DNA of 64,000 nucleotides from Sulfuriflexus sp. (GCA_023134145.1 JAGLUW010000006.1:1-64000), one strand, 5' to 3'. Numbered from the stretch's first letter, positions 47,806-58,305 are shown. Notes: generated from the sequence alone by a model not told the origin. Made by a program: numbers and translations.

Positions 47806-48066
47806 ATGAAAGGTTTCATGGCATTGGTTTTTCTTATCATCGTAGCTGGTGCGGCTGGCTACTTTTTCAACCCCGATATTAAGAACATGATTGATGAGCA
47901 GCTTTTCTATAACACAGGAATGAAGAACCACGAATCCATTGGCTATAAATGGCAAAATGAAGATGGCGTTTGGCAACTGACCCAAACTCCCCCTGCTGAG
48001 GGAATCGAGTACGAAAAGGTCAAAGTGCGTGATGACTGGAATGTCATGAATTTACGCCCGAAATAA
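47806..48066 (+). CDS. small membrane-anchored DUF4124-like protein
   Basis: An 86-residue protein from the ATG at 47806, preceded by AAGGTG. One N-terminal helix (about 5-21) acts as an anchor. The C-terminal part carries IGYKWQNEDGVWQLTQTPP, which matches the DUF4124 pattern of the protein at 46785. It is followed 82 bases later by proS. Function unknown. Confidence 0.75.
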   Translation: MKGFMALVFLIIVAGAAGYFFNPDIKNMIDEQLFYNTGMKNHESIGYKWQNEDGVWQLTQTPPAEGIEYEKVKVRDDWNVMNLRPK

Positions 48067-48148
48067 CTCAAATCTTATAGATGTACCTGACAGACTAAAA
48101 TAGTAGAATAGCGGCCTAATAGCCCCTAAAACAGAAAGAAATTCAATT

Positions 48149-49858
48149 ATGCGTACTTCCCAATTCCTCCTCGCTACGGTCAAGGAAACTCCTGCCGATG
48201 CCGAAATTATCAGCCATCAACTTATGCTTCGTGCCGGTTTGGTACGTAAGATGGCCTCTGGCCTATATAACTGGCTCCCCATGGGGCTTCGTGTGCTGCG
48301 CAAGGTCGAGGGGATTATTCGTCAAGAAATGGAAAATGCCGGTGCACAAGAAGTATTAATGCCCGTCGTTCAGCCTGCGGAATTGTGGGAAGAATCTGGT
48401 CGTTGGGAGCAATATGGTCCTGAGCTACTGCGTATTCGTGACCGCCATAATCGTGAGTTTTGTCTTGGCCCTACCCATGAAGAGATCATCACCGATATGA
48501 TCCGCCGTGAATTACAAAGCTACAAACAACTTCCTGCAAGCTTTTACCAAATTCAAACCAAATTCCGTGATGAAATTCGCCCACGCTTTGGCGTAATGCG
48601 TTCTCGTGAGTTCATCATGAAAGATGCTTATTCTTTCCACATTGATGATGCCTCATTGAATGAAACCTATACCAAGATGCATGATGCTTACACGCATATA
48701 TTTACACGCCTAGGTCTTAAGTTTCGTCCCGTCAATGCGGACTCTGGCAGCATCGGCGGTGCGCTATCACACGAATTCCATGTGCTCGCAGATTCAGGTG
48801 AAGATGCTATTGCCTTTAGTGACGGCAGTGATTATGCCGCCAATGTAGAAACAGCAAAGGCTTTACCTCCGGTTGGTGACCGACCAAGTGCAGAACAAGA
48901 AATGACCACGGTCGACACACCAAACCAGCACAGCATTGATGAAGTCAGTGCCTTCCTTAAAATAGACACCAAGCAATGTCTGAAGACATTGATCGTAAAT
49001 GGCGTTGATGAATCATTGGTTGCGCTTGTACTACGTGGTGACCATGAGCTTAACGAAATTAAAGCGGCTAAGCATCCAGCTGTCGCTGAACCATTAACCA
49101 TGGCAGACGAAACGCGTATCGCTAAAGAGCTTGGCTGCAAGGTAGGCTCTATTGGTCCTGTCGGTCTCGATATTCTTGTTCTCGTTGATCACAGTGCTGC
49201 GTATGTCGCCGATTTTAGTTGTGGTGCAAATGAAAATGGTAAACACCTCACGGGGGTTAACTGGGCTCGCGATCTCGATGAACCTGACTGCATGGATATT
49301 CGTAATGTCGTTAACGGTGACATTAGTCCTGATGGTGAAGGCAACCTAAGCCTTGCCCGCGGTATCGAAGTCGGTCACATTTTTCAACTTGGTGACAAGT
49401 ACAGTAAAGCCATGAATGCCACTGTGCTCAACGAAAATGGTAAGCAACAAGTAATGACCATGGGCTGTTATGGTATTGGTGTGACTCGTGTTGTTGCTGC
49501 TGCTATTGAACAGAATCACGATGACAAAGGTATTATTTGGCCAGAAGCAATTGCACCTTTTCACGTTGCCCTATTACCAATAAACATGCATAAATCTGAA
49601 CGTCTGCGCGAAACAGTAGAAACACTTTATAGCGAATTAAAAGCAGCAGGATTTGATGTATTACTTGATGACCGAAAAGAACGTCCAGGAGTGATGTTTG
49701 CCGATATGGAATTAATCGGTATCCCGCATCGTTTAGTACTTGGCGACCGTGGTCTAGATTCGGGTATGATTGAGTATAAGGGGCGTCGTGATAGCGACTC
49801 TATCGACACACCATTTGATGATATTATTAATTTTTTGAAAGAAAGAATTAGTTTATAA
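48149..49858 (+). CDS. proS: prolyl-tRNA synthetase
   Basis: Class II synthetase charging tRNA-Pro. It has 569 residues, the long bacterial form with an inserted editing domain (about 225-390) between motifs 2 and 3. Motif 2 is visible in the FCLGPTHEE and [22 protein letters not shown] region (parts: EIRPRFG, REFIMKD), and motif 3 near [11 protein letters not shown]. It follows the small DUF4124-like gene and precedes a transglycosylase gene 21 bases later. Confidence 0.97.
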   Translation: MRTSQFLLATVKETPADAEIISHQLMLRAGLVRKMASGLYNWLPMGLRVLRKVEGIIRQEMENAGAQEVLMPVVQPAELWEESGRWEQYGPELLRIRDRHNREFCLGPTHEEIITDMIRRELQSYKQLPASFYQIQTKFRDEIRPRFGVMRSREFIMKDAYSFHIDDASLNETYTKMHDAYTHIFTRLGLKFRPVNADSGSIGGALSHEFHVLADSGEDAIAFSDGSDYAANVETAKALPPVGDRPSAEQEMTTVDTPNQHSIDEVSAFLKIDTKQCLKTLIVNGVDESLVALVLRGDHELNEIKAAKHPAVAEPLTMADETRIAKELGCKVGSIGPVGLDILVLVDHSAAYVADFSCGANENGKHLTGVNWARDLDEPDCMDIRNVVNGDISPDGEGNLSLARGIEVGHIFQLGDKYSKAMNATVLNENGKQQVMTMGCYGIGVTRVVAAAIEQNHDDKGIIWPEAIAPFHVALLPINMHKSERLRETVETLYSELKAAGFDVLLDDRKERPGVMFADMELIGIPHRLVLGDRGLDSGMIEYKGRRDSDSIDTPFDDIINFLKERISL

Positions 49859-49879
49859 GCGAAAAAAACAGGGTTGGTG

Positions 49880-50446
49880 ATGCGAAAATCGTTTTTACTT
49901 ATTCTATTATTACTCTGCTGGTCTGGTTTACAGGCTGCTACATTCGAACGCCCTGATGCCGAGCTACGTAACGTGCTCAGCAAAGCGGTTAACAGTGCTG
50001 ATAGTTTTGAAGATCGTTTTGATGCTGAGGTTTGGTTACTCGATATGTCGAGTCGATTAAAAAAGCGTGTCCCTGATCACACCAAACGACTCCGTTTATT
50101 AAAACAAGTTCACTACGAAGCCAATCGTGCAAAACTCGCGCCTGAGTTAGTGCTGTCTGTCATTCAAATAGAAAGTAATTTTGATCGCTGGGCTATATCA
50201 AGAGTTGGTGCGCGTGGTCTAATGCAGATTATGCCCTTCTGGTTAAAAGAAATAGGCAAACCCAATGACGACCTATTCACACCAAATACAAATTTACGTT
50301 TTGGCTGTACTATTCTGCGGCATTATTTAGATAAAGAGAAAGGTGATCTTGTTCGAGGACTCGCTCGTTATAACGGCAGCCTTGGTAGTAAACGCTATTC
50401 AAACAAAGTACTAAATGCTCTCAGTGACAAATGGTTCCAGCGATAA
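49880..50446 (+). CDS. periplasmic lytic transglycosylase (SLT family)
   Basis: Cleaves peptidoglycan glycan strands. It has 188 residues from the ATG at 49880, with a signal peptide (about 1-20, SGLQA). The goose-lysozyme-like SLT domain spans about 85-180: the catalytic Glu in SVIQIESNFDRWA, then GARGLMQIMPFW and the LARYNGS motif. The in-frame TTG six bases earlier is less likely. Convergent with the adaptor gene. Confidence 0.9.
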   Translation: MRKSFLLILLLLCWSGLQAATFERPDAELRNVLSKAVNSADSFEDRFDAEVWLLDMSSRLKKRVPDHTKRLRLLKQVHYEANRAKLAPELVLSVIQIESNFDRWAISRVGARGLMQIMPFWLKEIGKPNDDLFTPNTNLRFGCTILRHYLDKEKGDLVRGLARYNGSLGSKRYSNKVLNALSDKWFQR

Positions 50447-50449
50447 TTT

Positions 50450-51208
50450 CTAAGGTAAATGTATTGTTGCCGATTGCCCTGAACGCAACAAGCTACCATC
50501 TGTAACAAAACTCACCACCACCGAATACGTTTGTGTATTTTTAATTGGCTCAAAACCAATTGAAACAAGTTTTCCATCAAATCTCTTTCCTGAGACAGTT
50601 ACAGAAATAGCTTGCCCACTTACCAACTTACCCGCAACCGCGGCTAATACCGCACCACTTGCATGATAATTTCCCGTCGCGGCAATCGTAATTAAAGGTA
50701 CGCTATGCATACGCGTAACAACAACTTGCCCAGGCTGCGCATCTCTTTGTAAAACAACTGCAGCAAAAGGTGCACGAATAACACTTTCTACAACATCTCG
50801 TTTTGCATTTATATATTGCGACTTAGCTTTTGCAAAGACAGCTTGTGCTGCAACTAATAGGTTCTCAGCCAATTGTAGATCACTATCCGACAATACCGTG
50901 CGTTCATAAAGTTCTTGTGCGCGGTCCCATTCTCGCTCGGCTTCTTTTAATTTATATTTAGCATCTTTCTTAATTGCAGTCGCACTCGTTAACGCTGCAT
51001 TAAAACGATCTGACTGCAAATGAAGCAATACATCATTCTTCTCTACCTTATCACCCGCATTAACCAGCACTTCATCAACTATGCCAGATACTGTTGTACT
51101 TAATTCAACTCGCTGAGACCAAACTATTTCCCCGTCAATATCAGCTGCAAATACAAACGGTGTGATGAATGCATTTAGTATTACGCTTACTAAGATCAAT
51201 CGTTTCAT
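50450..51208 (-). CDS. periplasmic adaptor subunit (HlyD/RND-type)
   Basis: Membrane-fusion protein of 252 residues, shorter than most RND adaptors. A signal peptide (about 1-21) is followed by a biotinyl-lipoyl fold split by an alpha-hairpin (about 75-135), with the pattern TVSGIVDEVLVNAGDKVEKND and IRAPFAAVVLQRDAQPGQVV (key parts shown by GDKV and RAPF), and a beta-barrel. It overlaps the TolC-type gene by one base. No inner-membrane pump gene is present on either side. Confidence 0.88.
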   Translation of the reverse strand: MKRLILVSVILNAFITPFVFAADIDGEIVWSQRVELSTTVSGIVDEVLVNAGDKVEKNDVLLHLQSDRFNAALTSATAIKKDAKYKLKEAEREWDRAQELYERTVLSDSDLQLAENLLVAAQAVFAKAKSQYINAKRDVVESVIRAPFAAVVLQRDAQPGQVVVTRMHSVPLITIAATGNYHASGAVLAAVAGKLVSGQAISVTVSGKRFDGKLVSIGFEPIKNTQTYSVVVSFVTDGSLLRSGQSATIHLP

Positions 51209-52509
51209 TATTGTTTCTCTCCTGCTGCTTGAACATAAACGGTTTTACCCATCAACGCATCAAGTTGTGCCCAGCGATAAGCCATATCAAATTCAGTTTC
51301 TTTTAAGTAACGCTGTGCTTCAGATATTTGCACCATTGCGTTACCTAAGTTTGTTTTAGTTTCCAACTCATACAGCGCTCGACGCTGATCAAGATAAAGC
51401 TCACTGTAATCTAATTGCGCTATTGCTTGCTGTCGTTGCGCAACAAGGTTGTTTAATTCTAACCAGAGTTCTAATACGGTCTGCTCAACATAAGCATGTT
51501 GTCGTGCTAAGTTTGCTTTTTCGCTACGTTTAACTGCCTGTTGCTTTGCAGTGCGTGCTTTTGTTTTGCCTCCGGCAAACAGCGGTATATTAAGGTGTAA
51601 ACCAATACGCGCATCATCCGTCGAACCTATTGCCCGCTGGCTTTCACTTACCTCAAACTCACCGCTTAATATCGGGCTGTTGCTTGCCCTTGCCGATTCG
51701 ACTCGAGCCGAGGCTGCACTGAGCCTAGCTTGAGCCACACGTAATGCAGGATTACTCTTTTTCGCTAACAACTGAATTTCTTCTAACTCAGGTATCTTAC
51801 GTGATAATGAAGGCAACGTTGGGTTCTCCAGCGTTGCAGGAAGCTCGCCAACTTGATTCATCGCAATCGCCAAGAGAGATCTTGTGCTGCGCTGCTGATT
51901 ATCGCTACGATAACGTTTCAATCTGACTTGTTGATAATTATTATCTAACTCAAGAATATCGACATCAGATAACTGGCCTAGCTCGCGTCTGTCCTGCCCA
52001 CGGCTAAGCGCAATAAATGCCGTCGACATATCTTCGTTATCACGTAAATATTCTAAGTCTGCAAGCACAACATCAAAATAACGACGCATAATATCTAAAC
52101 GACGCTGATTCCTCGCGCTTGCCAAACTAATACGCTCACCCTTTATTGCAGAATTTGCTGCACGGCTTGCCGCTTCGCTGCGACCAAAGTCATAAATATT
52201 TTTGCTTACATATAAACCAATGCTACTGTCATTATGGGTTTGATTTAAAATATTATTATTGGGTTCAACATAACGAAGGCGCGATCGAATCGAAATATTT
52301 GTGCCTGTTAACGATTCTGCTTCCAGACGTTCGGATTCAGCTAACTCTATCGCAGCTTGTGCTTGTTCAATATCAGGATGATTGCTCTCAGCACGTTGCA
52401 AAGCATATTGAAGTGAAATTGTTTCGGGAAATTGTTCTTCTGCCACAACAGCACATGCGAACAAACTAAACGCACCAAAATATATAACGGATTTAAGACG
52501 ACTCAACAA
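51208..52509 (-). CDS. TolC-family outer-membrane channel
   Basis: Outer-membrane efflux protein of 433 residues with a signal peptide (about 1-23) and two TolC repeats rich in heptad helices (about 30-225 and 240-425). Motifs such as NHPDIEQAQAAIELAESERLEAE (key parts: HPDIEQAQA, AESE) and NPALRVAQARLSAA mark the two repeats. It is translationally linked to the adaptor gene downstream and lies nine bases after a thioredoxin-fold gene. Confidence 0.9.
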   Translation of the reverse strand: MLSRLKSVIYFGAFSLFACAVVAEEQFPETISLQYALQRAESNHPDIEQAQAAIELAESERLEAESLTGTNISIRSRLRYVEPNNNILNQTHNDSSIGLYVSKNIYDFGRSEAASRAANSAIKGERISLASARNQRRLDIMRRYFDVVLADLEYLRDNEDMSTAFIALSRGQDRRELGQLSDVDILELDNNYQQVRLKRYRSDNQQRSTRSLLAIAMNQVGELPATLENPTLPSLSRKIPELEEIQLLAKKSNPALRVAQARLSAASARVESARASNSPILSGEFEVSESQRAIGSTDDARIGLHLNIPLFAGGKTKARTAKQQAVKRSEKANLARQHAYVEQTVLELWLELNNLVAQRQQAIAQLDYSELYLDQRRALYELETKTNLGNAMVQISEAQRYLKETEFDMAYRWAQLDALMGKTVYVQAAGEKQ

Positions 52510-52517
52510 TCATGCCC

Positions 52518-53051
52518 TTATTTTTTTGCTTTTCGCAATTCACGTTTATATTTTGTAAAGCGCATATCTTTATATTTACCTTCCGCAACAAACTTCCCTA
52601 GTTGCATAAACTCTTTTACCCCAGATGTTTTGCCAATGAAGCGAACGATTCTTTTTCCTTTAAAATCATAAAAAGCAATAACGGGTGTCGCTCGAACACG
52701 GTTTAATTTAAAGGCAAAATCTTTCATCTTCATTGTCTTGCCGTCAAAATCCACCATTTCAATATCACCCTCGATGTCGATCGCAAACATCGCGAAATTT
52801 TTTCGATAGTAATCTTGTACTTCCGGCTGATTAAGAACGGTATTTTTCATATAGTGGCAGAATGGGCATTCGTCCAATTCAAAAAACAGCATGACCCCTT
52901 TCTTACCCTCTTCTTTGGCTATAGCGAGTTCTTCTGCATAATCGCCAATAGATTGCTGAAAGAAATATTCATAGGGGTCACGTGGTGTTCCTGCTTGTAA
53001 GCCAGAAATACTTAATAACAACACGATAAAGGTTTTATACAACAGCTTCAT
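52518..53051 (-). CDS. periplasmic thioredoxin-fold protein (SoxW/DsbE-like)
   Basis: A 177-residue exported protein: signal peptide at about 1-20, then a thioredoxin fold with the redox motif DECPFCHYM (CPFC near 64-67), the TPVIAFYD cis-proline strand, and a lysine-rich tail. It resembles the thioredoxin-like proteins found with sulfur oxidation or cytochrome maturation genes. It lies nine bases before the TolC gene, so it may be cotranscribed. The substrate is unknown. Confidence 0.85.
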   Translation of the reverse strand: MKLLYKTFIVLLLSISGLQAGTPRDPYEYFFQQSIGDYAEELAIAKEEGKKGVMLFFELDECPFCHYMKNTVLNQPEVQDYYRKNFAMFAIDIEGDIEMVDFDGKTMKMKDFAFKLNRVRATPVIAFYDFKGKRIVRFIGKTSGVKEFMQLGKFVAEGKYKDMRFTKYKRELRKAKK

Positions 53052-53141
53052 TACCAGACCACCTTGTGTTCATCACTATTAATGATAGCTTAGTCCAACC
53101 ACGCATCATCGACACTGTGCCAATGCACAGAAATACTGCTA

Positions 53142-53651
53142 TCAGCATGCCGCCGCTTTCTTGTCTTTACAGGCTGTTTCCATAAACGATTCAATCATTT
53201 CACCCGTTAATGGCCCAACATTACGCGCCATCACTCGACCGCGCGGTGAAACAATATAGGTTGTCGGTAATGCGGGAACAGGACCAAGCATGTAACTAGC
53301 CGACGAATCATTGCCGCCTTGAAGCACAGGATAACTAATCAAATATGACTCTGAAAAATCTATTAATCGTTTTTGCGACAATGACTCTGTATTAATGCCC
53401 AACACCACAGCATCCGTGTCTTTATGTTTGTCATGAAAGTCAGCTAAATCGGGAATCTCTTCCAAACAAGGAGGACACCACGTTGCCCAATAATTTACGA
53501 CCACCCACTTACCGCGATAATCAGACAACTTTAGCTGTTTGCCCTGCATATCATTGATAGTGAAGTCGACAATGTCATCCTGACCCGCAACAGATACTCC
53601 TGTACCTAGCAATAATACCAAACCCATCAAAATTAATTGTCTTGCTAACAT
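53142..53651 (-). CDS. TlpA-family thiol-disulfide protein
   Basis: Exported or membrane-anchored thioredoxin-like protein of 169 residues. An N-terminal hydrophobic segment (about 4-23) precedes the redoxin fold, which has the active site ATWCPPCLEEIP near 55-66 and the PALPTTYIVSPRG cis-proline loop. A C-terminal cysteine pair region (ACKDKKAAAC) is unusual. It may reduce cytochrome c or sulfur-carrier thiols. The start at 53651 gives a clean signal; a start 48 bases earlier is open. Confidence 0.87.
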   Translation of the reverse strand: MLARQLILMGLVLLLGTGVSVAGQDDIVDFTINDMQGKQLKLSDYRGKWVVVNYWATWCPPCLEEIPDLADFHDKHKDTDAVVLGINTESLSQKRLIDFSESYLISYPVLQGGNDSSASYMLGPVPALPTTYIVSPRGRVMARNVGPLTGEMIESFMETACKDKKAAAC

Positions 53652-53804
53652 CTTATCCAATCTCCATCTAAATCTGTGATTACTGATTTTGACCTGCAAA
53701 AAACACTTCTGTTCACAGAAATAGCATCAAAGCTGAGTTCAGGGCATAACTATGCGATAATCGCTCGTATTATAGTACAGAAATAGATGCTTACGAGACC
53801 CAAT

Positions 53805-55205
53805 ATGCCTAATCAGAACGACACTCGCACCGAAAAAGACAGCCTTGGCGAATTACCCGTACCCAGCGATGCTTGGTATGGCATTCAGACCGCCCGCGCT
53901 ATTATCAACTTCCCGATCAGTGGTCGTGCTCCTGATATCGATTTTGTCCATGCCCATGTACGCATTAAACGTGCTGCGGCCGTCGCAAACTGCCAGCCAA
54001 ACTGGCTAACCGAGCAACAGCGCGATGCCATTATAAAGGCCTGTGACCAGGTCCTCGCCGGTGAATATACCGAGCAATTCGTTGTTGATCGTTTCCAAGC
54101 GGGCGCGGGCACAAGCCACAACATGAATTCTAATGAGGTTATTGCCAACCTTGCCAATGTCACTCTGGGTGGCGACAAAGGCCAATATGACAAGGTTAAC
54201 CCCAACGATCACGTCAACATGGGGCAAAGTACCAACGACACTATCCCAACTGCCATCCGTTTAACGGCGCTAGCGAAACTGCCAAAGTTACTTACTGCCG
54301 TAAACAAAATGGCCGATGCCTTTGCACAACTTGGCATACAAGAAGCCGATACCGTAAAGAGTGCCCGTACTCATTTACAAGATGCCGTACCAACAACATT
54401 GGGACGTGAATTTACCGCTTATGCATGGACATTAAAGCGCGTTGCAAAACAAATTGAAGCCTGCCGTGATCCTCTATGTGAAATTGGCCTTGGTGGTTCC
54501 GCTGCAGGCACTGGTTTAAATACCGCTCCTGATTATATTGCGAATGTTGCCAAAGAATTAGCCTCACTCACTGGCGATGCAATACGTCCAGCCGACGATC
54601 TTGCTGCGCAAATGCAATCCATGAATGATGTGCAAGTACTCTCAAGTGCCATCCGTAGTCTGGCACTCGAACTGACTCGCATTAGTAATGACATGCGCTT
54701 ACTTGCCTCAGGCCCACGCACCGGCATTGGTGAAATTACCCTGCCCGCAGTACAACCAGGCTCAAGCATCATGCCTGGTAAAGTAAATCCGGTGATGTTC
54801 GAAATGCTTAACCAAGTTTGTTACCAAATACTCGGTCAAGATCATGCCATTGCCATGATGACCCAAGCAGGCCAACTCGAACTCAACGTCATGATGCCCG
54901 CACTTGGCTCAGCACTCTTTGATGCTATGGAATGGCTACCAAATGCAATGAATGCAGCTACCGAACGTAATCTCGACGGACTCATTATCAACCGCGAACG
55001 CTGCGCTGAATTCCTCCATAGCAGTGTTGGCCTCGCAACGTTACTCAATACCCATATTGGTTATAGCAAAGCAGGCGACATCGCCAAACTCTCAGAGAAA
55101 AGTGGCCGCCCTGTTCGAGACATTGTTGCCGAACAAGGACTCATGGATATTGATGACTTCGATGCGATTGTATTGAAAGCTGCTCGAGATGGAATAGTCG
55201 ATTAA
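53805..55205 (+). CDS. aspartase/fumarase superfamily enzyme, probably aspartate ammonia-lyase
   Basis: Homotetrameric lyase of 466 residues. The family signature GSSIMPGKVNP lies near 318-328. Other landmarks are GAGTSHNMNSNEV, the NPNDHVNMGQSTND segment, RTHLQDAVPTTLG with the active-site His, and LNQVCYQ followed by AGQLELNVM. The last two lean toward aspartase; the GSSIMPGK form is typical of fumarase. An ATG 18 bases earlier is open, but a TATAGT element sits close before it. I read it as aspartase with moderate certainty; fumarase C is the alternative. Confidence 0.8.
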   Translation: MPNQNDTRTEKDSLGELPVPSDAWYGIQTARAIINFPISGRAPDIDFVHAHVRIKRAAAVANCQPNWLTEQQRDAIIKACDQVLAGEYTEQFVVDRFQAGAGTSHNMNSNEVIANLANVTLGGDKGQYDKVNPNDHVNMGQSTNDTIPTAIRLTALAKLPKLLTAVNKMADAFAQLGIQEADTVKSARTHLQDAVPTTLGREFTAYAWTLKRVAKQIEACRDPLCEIGLGGSAAGTGLNTAPDYIANVAKELASLTGDAIRPADDLAAQMQSMNDVQVLSSAIRSLALELTRISNDMRLLASGPRTGIGEITLPAVQPGSSIMPGKVNPVMFEMLNQVCYQILGQDHAIAMMTQAGQLELNVMMPALGSALFDAMEWLPNAMNAATERNLDGLIINRERCAEFLHSSVGLATLLNTHIGYSKAGDIAKLSEKSGRPVRDIVAEQGLMDIDDFDAIVLKAARDGIVD

Positions 55206-55316
55206 TTGCTGAATGCATATTTATGATTGCTGATCGAAACAGCATCTTTTGCTGCACTGATAAATATGACTCAATATCTGTTGACGTGGTTATTTAATAA
55301 AATTCATCAATCCAAT

Positions 55317-55345
55317 AAAAAAGCCCCGCACTGCGGGGCTTTTTT
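55317..55345. terminator. bidirectional terminator
   Basis: GCCCCGCA and TGCGGGGC form an eight-base stem with a C between the arms. It is flanked by six A on the left and six T on the right, so it can stop transcripts from the lyase gene (plus) and from the LysM gene (minus). Confidence 0.95.
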
Positions 55346-55367
55346 GTGAAGCTTTAGAAGCTAAAGA

Positions 55368-55970
55368 TTAACGAGCAAGGTATGCCGCGTCTGAATCTTC
55401 AGCAACACCAATTGCCCAAGCACCACGAGTCTTGGCATGGCTGATTGCAGCACTGATATCAGCTGATGATGCACCACGGTCAATATCTAAGGCTTGGCCT
55501 GGGAAGATTAAATCAGCATCGTTAATTTGGCTACGGTTAGCTTTGTAAATCAGTGGCCATTGGTATGGGTCACCGTAAACGCTGCTGCTACCTGAAATTG
55601 ACCAAAGGCTATCACCTTTCGATACAGTGTAAACACTTGCATGGCCAGAACCGCCACGTTCGCGTAATGCTTGTGCGTAACCAATTTCACCTTGGCGACG
55701 CGCTTTAGTAGCTAACTTGACACATTTAGAGCCACCTGCTTTTTTGGCTTTCTTCATGATCTTCTTAATATCACGCCATTCGCCACCAACACTGGCTGCT
55801 TTCTTACGCGCAGCATCTGCACGGGCAAGCTCTACTTTACATGCGCCTGGACCTTTTTTAGCTGCGGCAGGTTCTTCATGCTGCTCTTGCTGAGTACTGG
55901 CACAACCAACACTAAATGCGAGAACAAAGGCCATCATGCCAATATTTTTAAGAAACTGAGTAGTTTTCAT
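55368..55970 (-). CDS. LysM-domain lipoprotein
   Basis: A 200-residue protein from the ATG at 55970, with GGAGTG eight bases upstream. The signal peptide carries a likely lipobox ending in Cys23 (FSVGC). A helical, lysine-rich segment follows, and a LysM domain at about 116-165 (YTVSKGDSLWSISG through PGQALDI) that binds peptidoglycan. It is convergent with the lyase gene and shares the terminator. Confidence 0.87.
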   Translation of the reverse strand: MKTTQFLKNIGMMAFVLAFSVGCASTQQEQHEEPAAAKKGPGACKVELARADAARKKAASVGGEWRDIKKIMKKAKKAGGSKCVKLATKARRQGEIGYAQALRERGGSGHASVYTVSKGDSLWSISGSSSVYGDPYQWPLIYKANRSQINDADLIFPGQALDIDRGASSADISAAISHAKTRGAWAIGVAEDSDAAYLAR

Positions 55971-56271
55971 TGTTTTAACACTCCAAATGCCGTTATTTAC
56001 GGCTAAATTCATTATTCTTCTACTTCTGGCCAAGGCCCATAGAAATTACGTTATTTATAGTTAAAAACTAGCACCCACTACCTGAACCTGTCAAGCAAGA
56101 AACGTGTCCAAGGTCTCGAAACATGACACTTTTTTGTAATTATTTTAAATCGATTCAGTCCATATTGAGCAAAAAACCAGCAATTCCAGAATCAAGCTCG
56201 AAACGATAGGCTGCTACGCGGCCAACGGGTACACTATAGCCCCTTTTATACATACATTGGATGTAAAGAAT

Positions 56272-56619
56272 ATGTCGGTAAAAATCTACCACAACCCAAG
56301 CTGCAGCAAATGCCGCCTCACCATGGAATTACTTGAGGAAGCGAGTATTACTCCTGATGTTATTGAATATCTTAATTCACCGCCAAACAAAGACGAGTTA
56401 CTCGAAATTCTTGCCATGTTAGACATGTCACCACGCGAGCTAATGCGCACGCATGAGTCTGAATACAAAGATAACAGCCTCGACGATGAATCGTTAAGTA
56501 CCGAGGCACTCATTGATGCGATGATCCGCTTCCCAATCTTAATTGAACGCCCCATTGTCATTAGTAATGGCAAAGCGGTTATTGGCCGACCTCCTGTTAA
56601 CGTTAAAACAATAATCTAA
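56272..56619 (+). CDS. arsC: arsenate reductase family protein (ArsC-like)
   Basis: Glutaredoxin-dependent arsenate reductase fold, 115 residues from the ATG at 56272. The redox motif is NPSCSKCRLT (CxxC near 10-13), and the partner arginines are visible in SPRELMRT and the C-terminal RPIVISNGKAVIGRPP motif. The CxxC pair differs from the single N-terminal Cys of plasmid ArsC, as is usual for chromosomal YffB/ArsC-like proteins, so the physiological substrate could be something else. It precedes wrbA by 15 bases. Confidence 0.88.
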   Translation: MSVKIYHNPSCSKCRLTMELLEEASITPDVIEYLNSPPNKDELLEILAMLDMSPRELMRTHESEYKDNSLDDESLSTEALIDAMIRFPILIERPIVISNGKAVIGRPPVNVKTII

Positions 56620-57228
<609 letters not shown>

Positions 57229-57232
57229 CATC

Positions 57233-57601
57233 ATGAACAGTCGTTTTTATTATAGCCTTGCGCTAATCGGTTACTTTGGGCTTTTTATTTTGTTATCGGC
57301 ATGGACAGTTTACCTCGCACCACCAACCATCTTTCCAATTAGTATCGTGTTGTTGTTTTATGTTGGCCCACTATTAATTCCATTGCGCGGACTTTTACAC
57401 GGCAAACTTTATACCCATGCATGGGTACACTTTATGGCGCTGTTTTATTTTATTGTTGGCGTGATGGTTGCTGCCGGTAATGCTGAAGAAAGAAATTACG
57501 CACTAGCGCAAGTTGTACTTAGTATTTTGATGTTCATCGGTTCAATGATGTATGTGCGAGTGAAAGCACGAGAAGTAAAACAACAAGAACAATCAGAATA
57601 G
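57233..57601 (+). CDS. DUF2069 membrane protein
   Basis: A 122-residue protein with four membrane helices (about 7-25, 34-52, 65-85 and 90-110), including the family block PLLIPLRGLLHGKLYTHAW. DUF2069 proteins follow wrbA in many gammaproteobacteria; their function is unknown. The ATG at 57233 lies four bases after the wrbA stop. Its stop abuts that of the convergent hda gene. Confidence 0.88.
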   Translation: MNSRFYYSLALIGYFGLFILLSAWTVYLAPPTIFPISIVLLFYVGPLLIPLRGLLHGKLYTHAWVHFMALFYFIVGVMVAAGNAEERNYALAQVVLSILMFIGSMMYVRVKAREVKQQEQSE

Positions 57602-58288
57602 TTAAAGAAATTCTTTTACAAAAGGGATGGTTAATTTCCGTTGTGCCGCTAGTGATTCATGATCAAGCTTTTCTAAAAGAGTAAAAAGCGCCTTGGTATC
57701 ACGTGTGCTGCGTTTTAATATGTAAGCCGCCACTTCGTCAGGTAAATCCATACCACGCACTTTAGCTCGGCTCTGTAGTGCCTTTGCTAAAGCGGCATCA
57801 TCAAGCGATTCAATCTTAAAAACCAAACCCCAAACAAGACGCGACTGTAAATCTTTTAAACTAATATTTAATTCTTCAACCTTACTATTCGCTGACACCA
57901 GTAAATAACCACTGTTATCACGAATTCGGTTATAAAGATTAAAGATCGCTGTTTCCCATTCAGGATCGCCGGCAATCACATCAATGTCATCAATACAGAC
58001 AACATCTAATTGTTCCATTCCTTCAAGTGCAGCAACTGGCATTGACTTAATCTCACGCATTGGTAAATAAGCAGCCTGTAGATGTTGCTGAGTTGCTAAA
58101 TGGCAAACTGCTTGCAAACAATGGCTTTTACCTGTGCCACTAAGTCCATGAAAGAATATAAAGTGTTCACCTTGATTGCTTGCGCACTGACGCAACTCTG
58201 CAATCAACTGATGATTAGCTTCAGGATAAAAGTTCGTAAAGGTTGCGTTGTCTTGCAAACCGATATGTAAAGGAAGTTGAACTGACAT
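57602..58288 (-). CDS. hda: DnaA regulatory inactivator Hda
   Basis: AAA+ protein that works with the DNA-bound sliding clamp to convert DnaA-ATP to DnaA-ADP. It has 228 residues. QLPLHIGL at the N terminus fits the clamp-binding motif. The P-loop is FFHGLSGTGKSH (about 44-55), Walker B is DVVCIDDIDVI, and the sensor 2 region lies near the C terminus. It is last in the purM-divergent block DUF2066-CDP-alcohol transferase-PerM-Hda. Confidence 0.94.
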   Translation of the reverse strand: MSVQLPLHIGLQDNATFTNFYPEANHQLIAELRQCASNQGEHFIFFHGLSGTGKSHCLQAVCHLATQQHLQAAYLPMREIKSMPVAALEGMEQLDVVCIDDIDVIAGDPEWETAIFNLYNRIRDNSGYLLVSANSKVEELNISLKDLQSRLVWGLVFKIESLDDAALAKALQSRAKVRGMDLPDEVAAYILKRSTRDTKALFTLLEKLDHESLAAQRKLTIPFVKEFL

Positions 58289-58305
58289 AATGAAATTTTA
58301 AATGC

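Noticed and set aside
56110-56142. GTGTC/GACAC stem followed by six T
   Set aside because: The stem is only five bases with a very long loop and follows no plus-strand gene, so the evidence is too weak.
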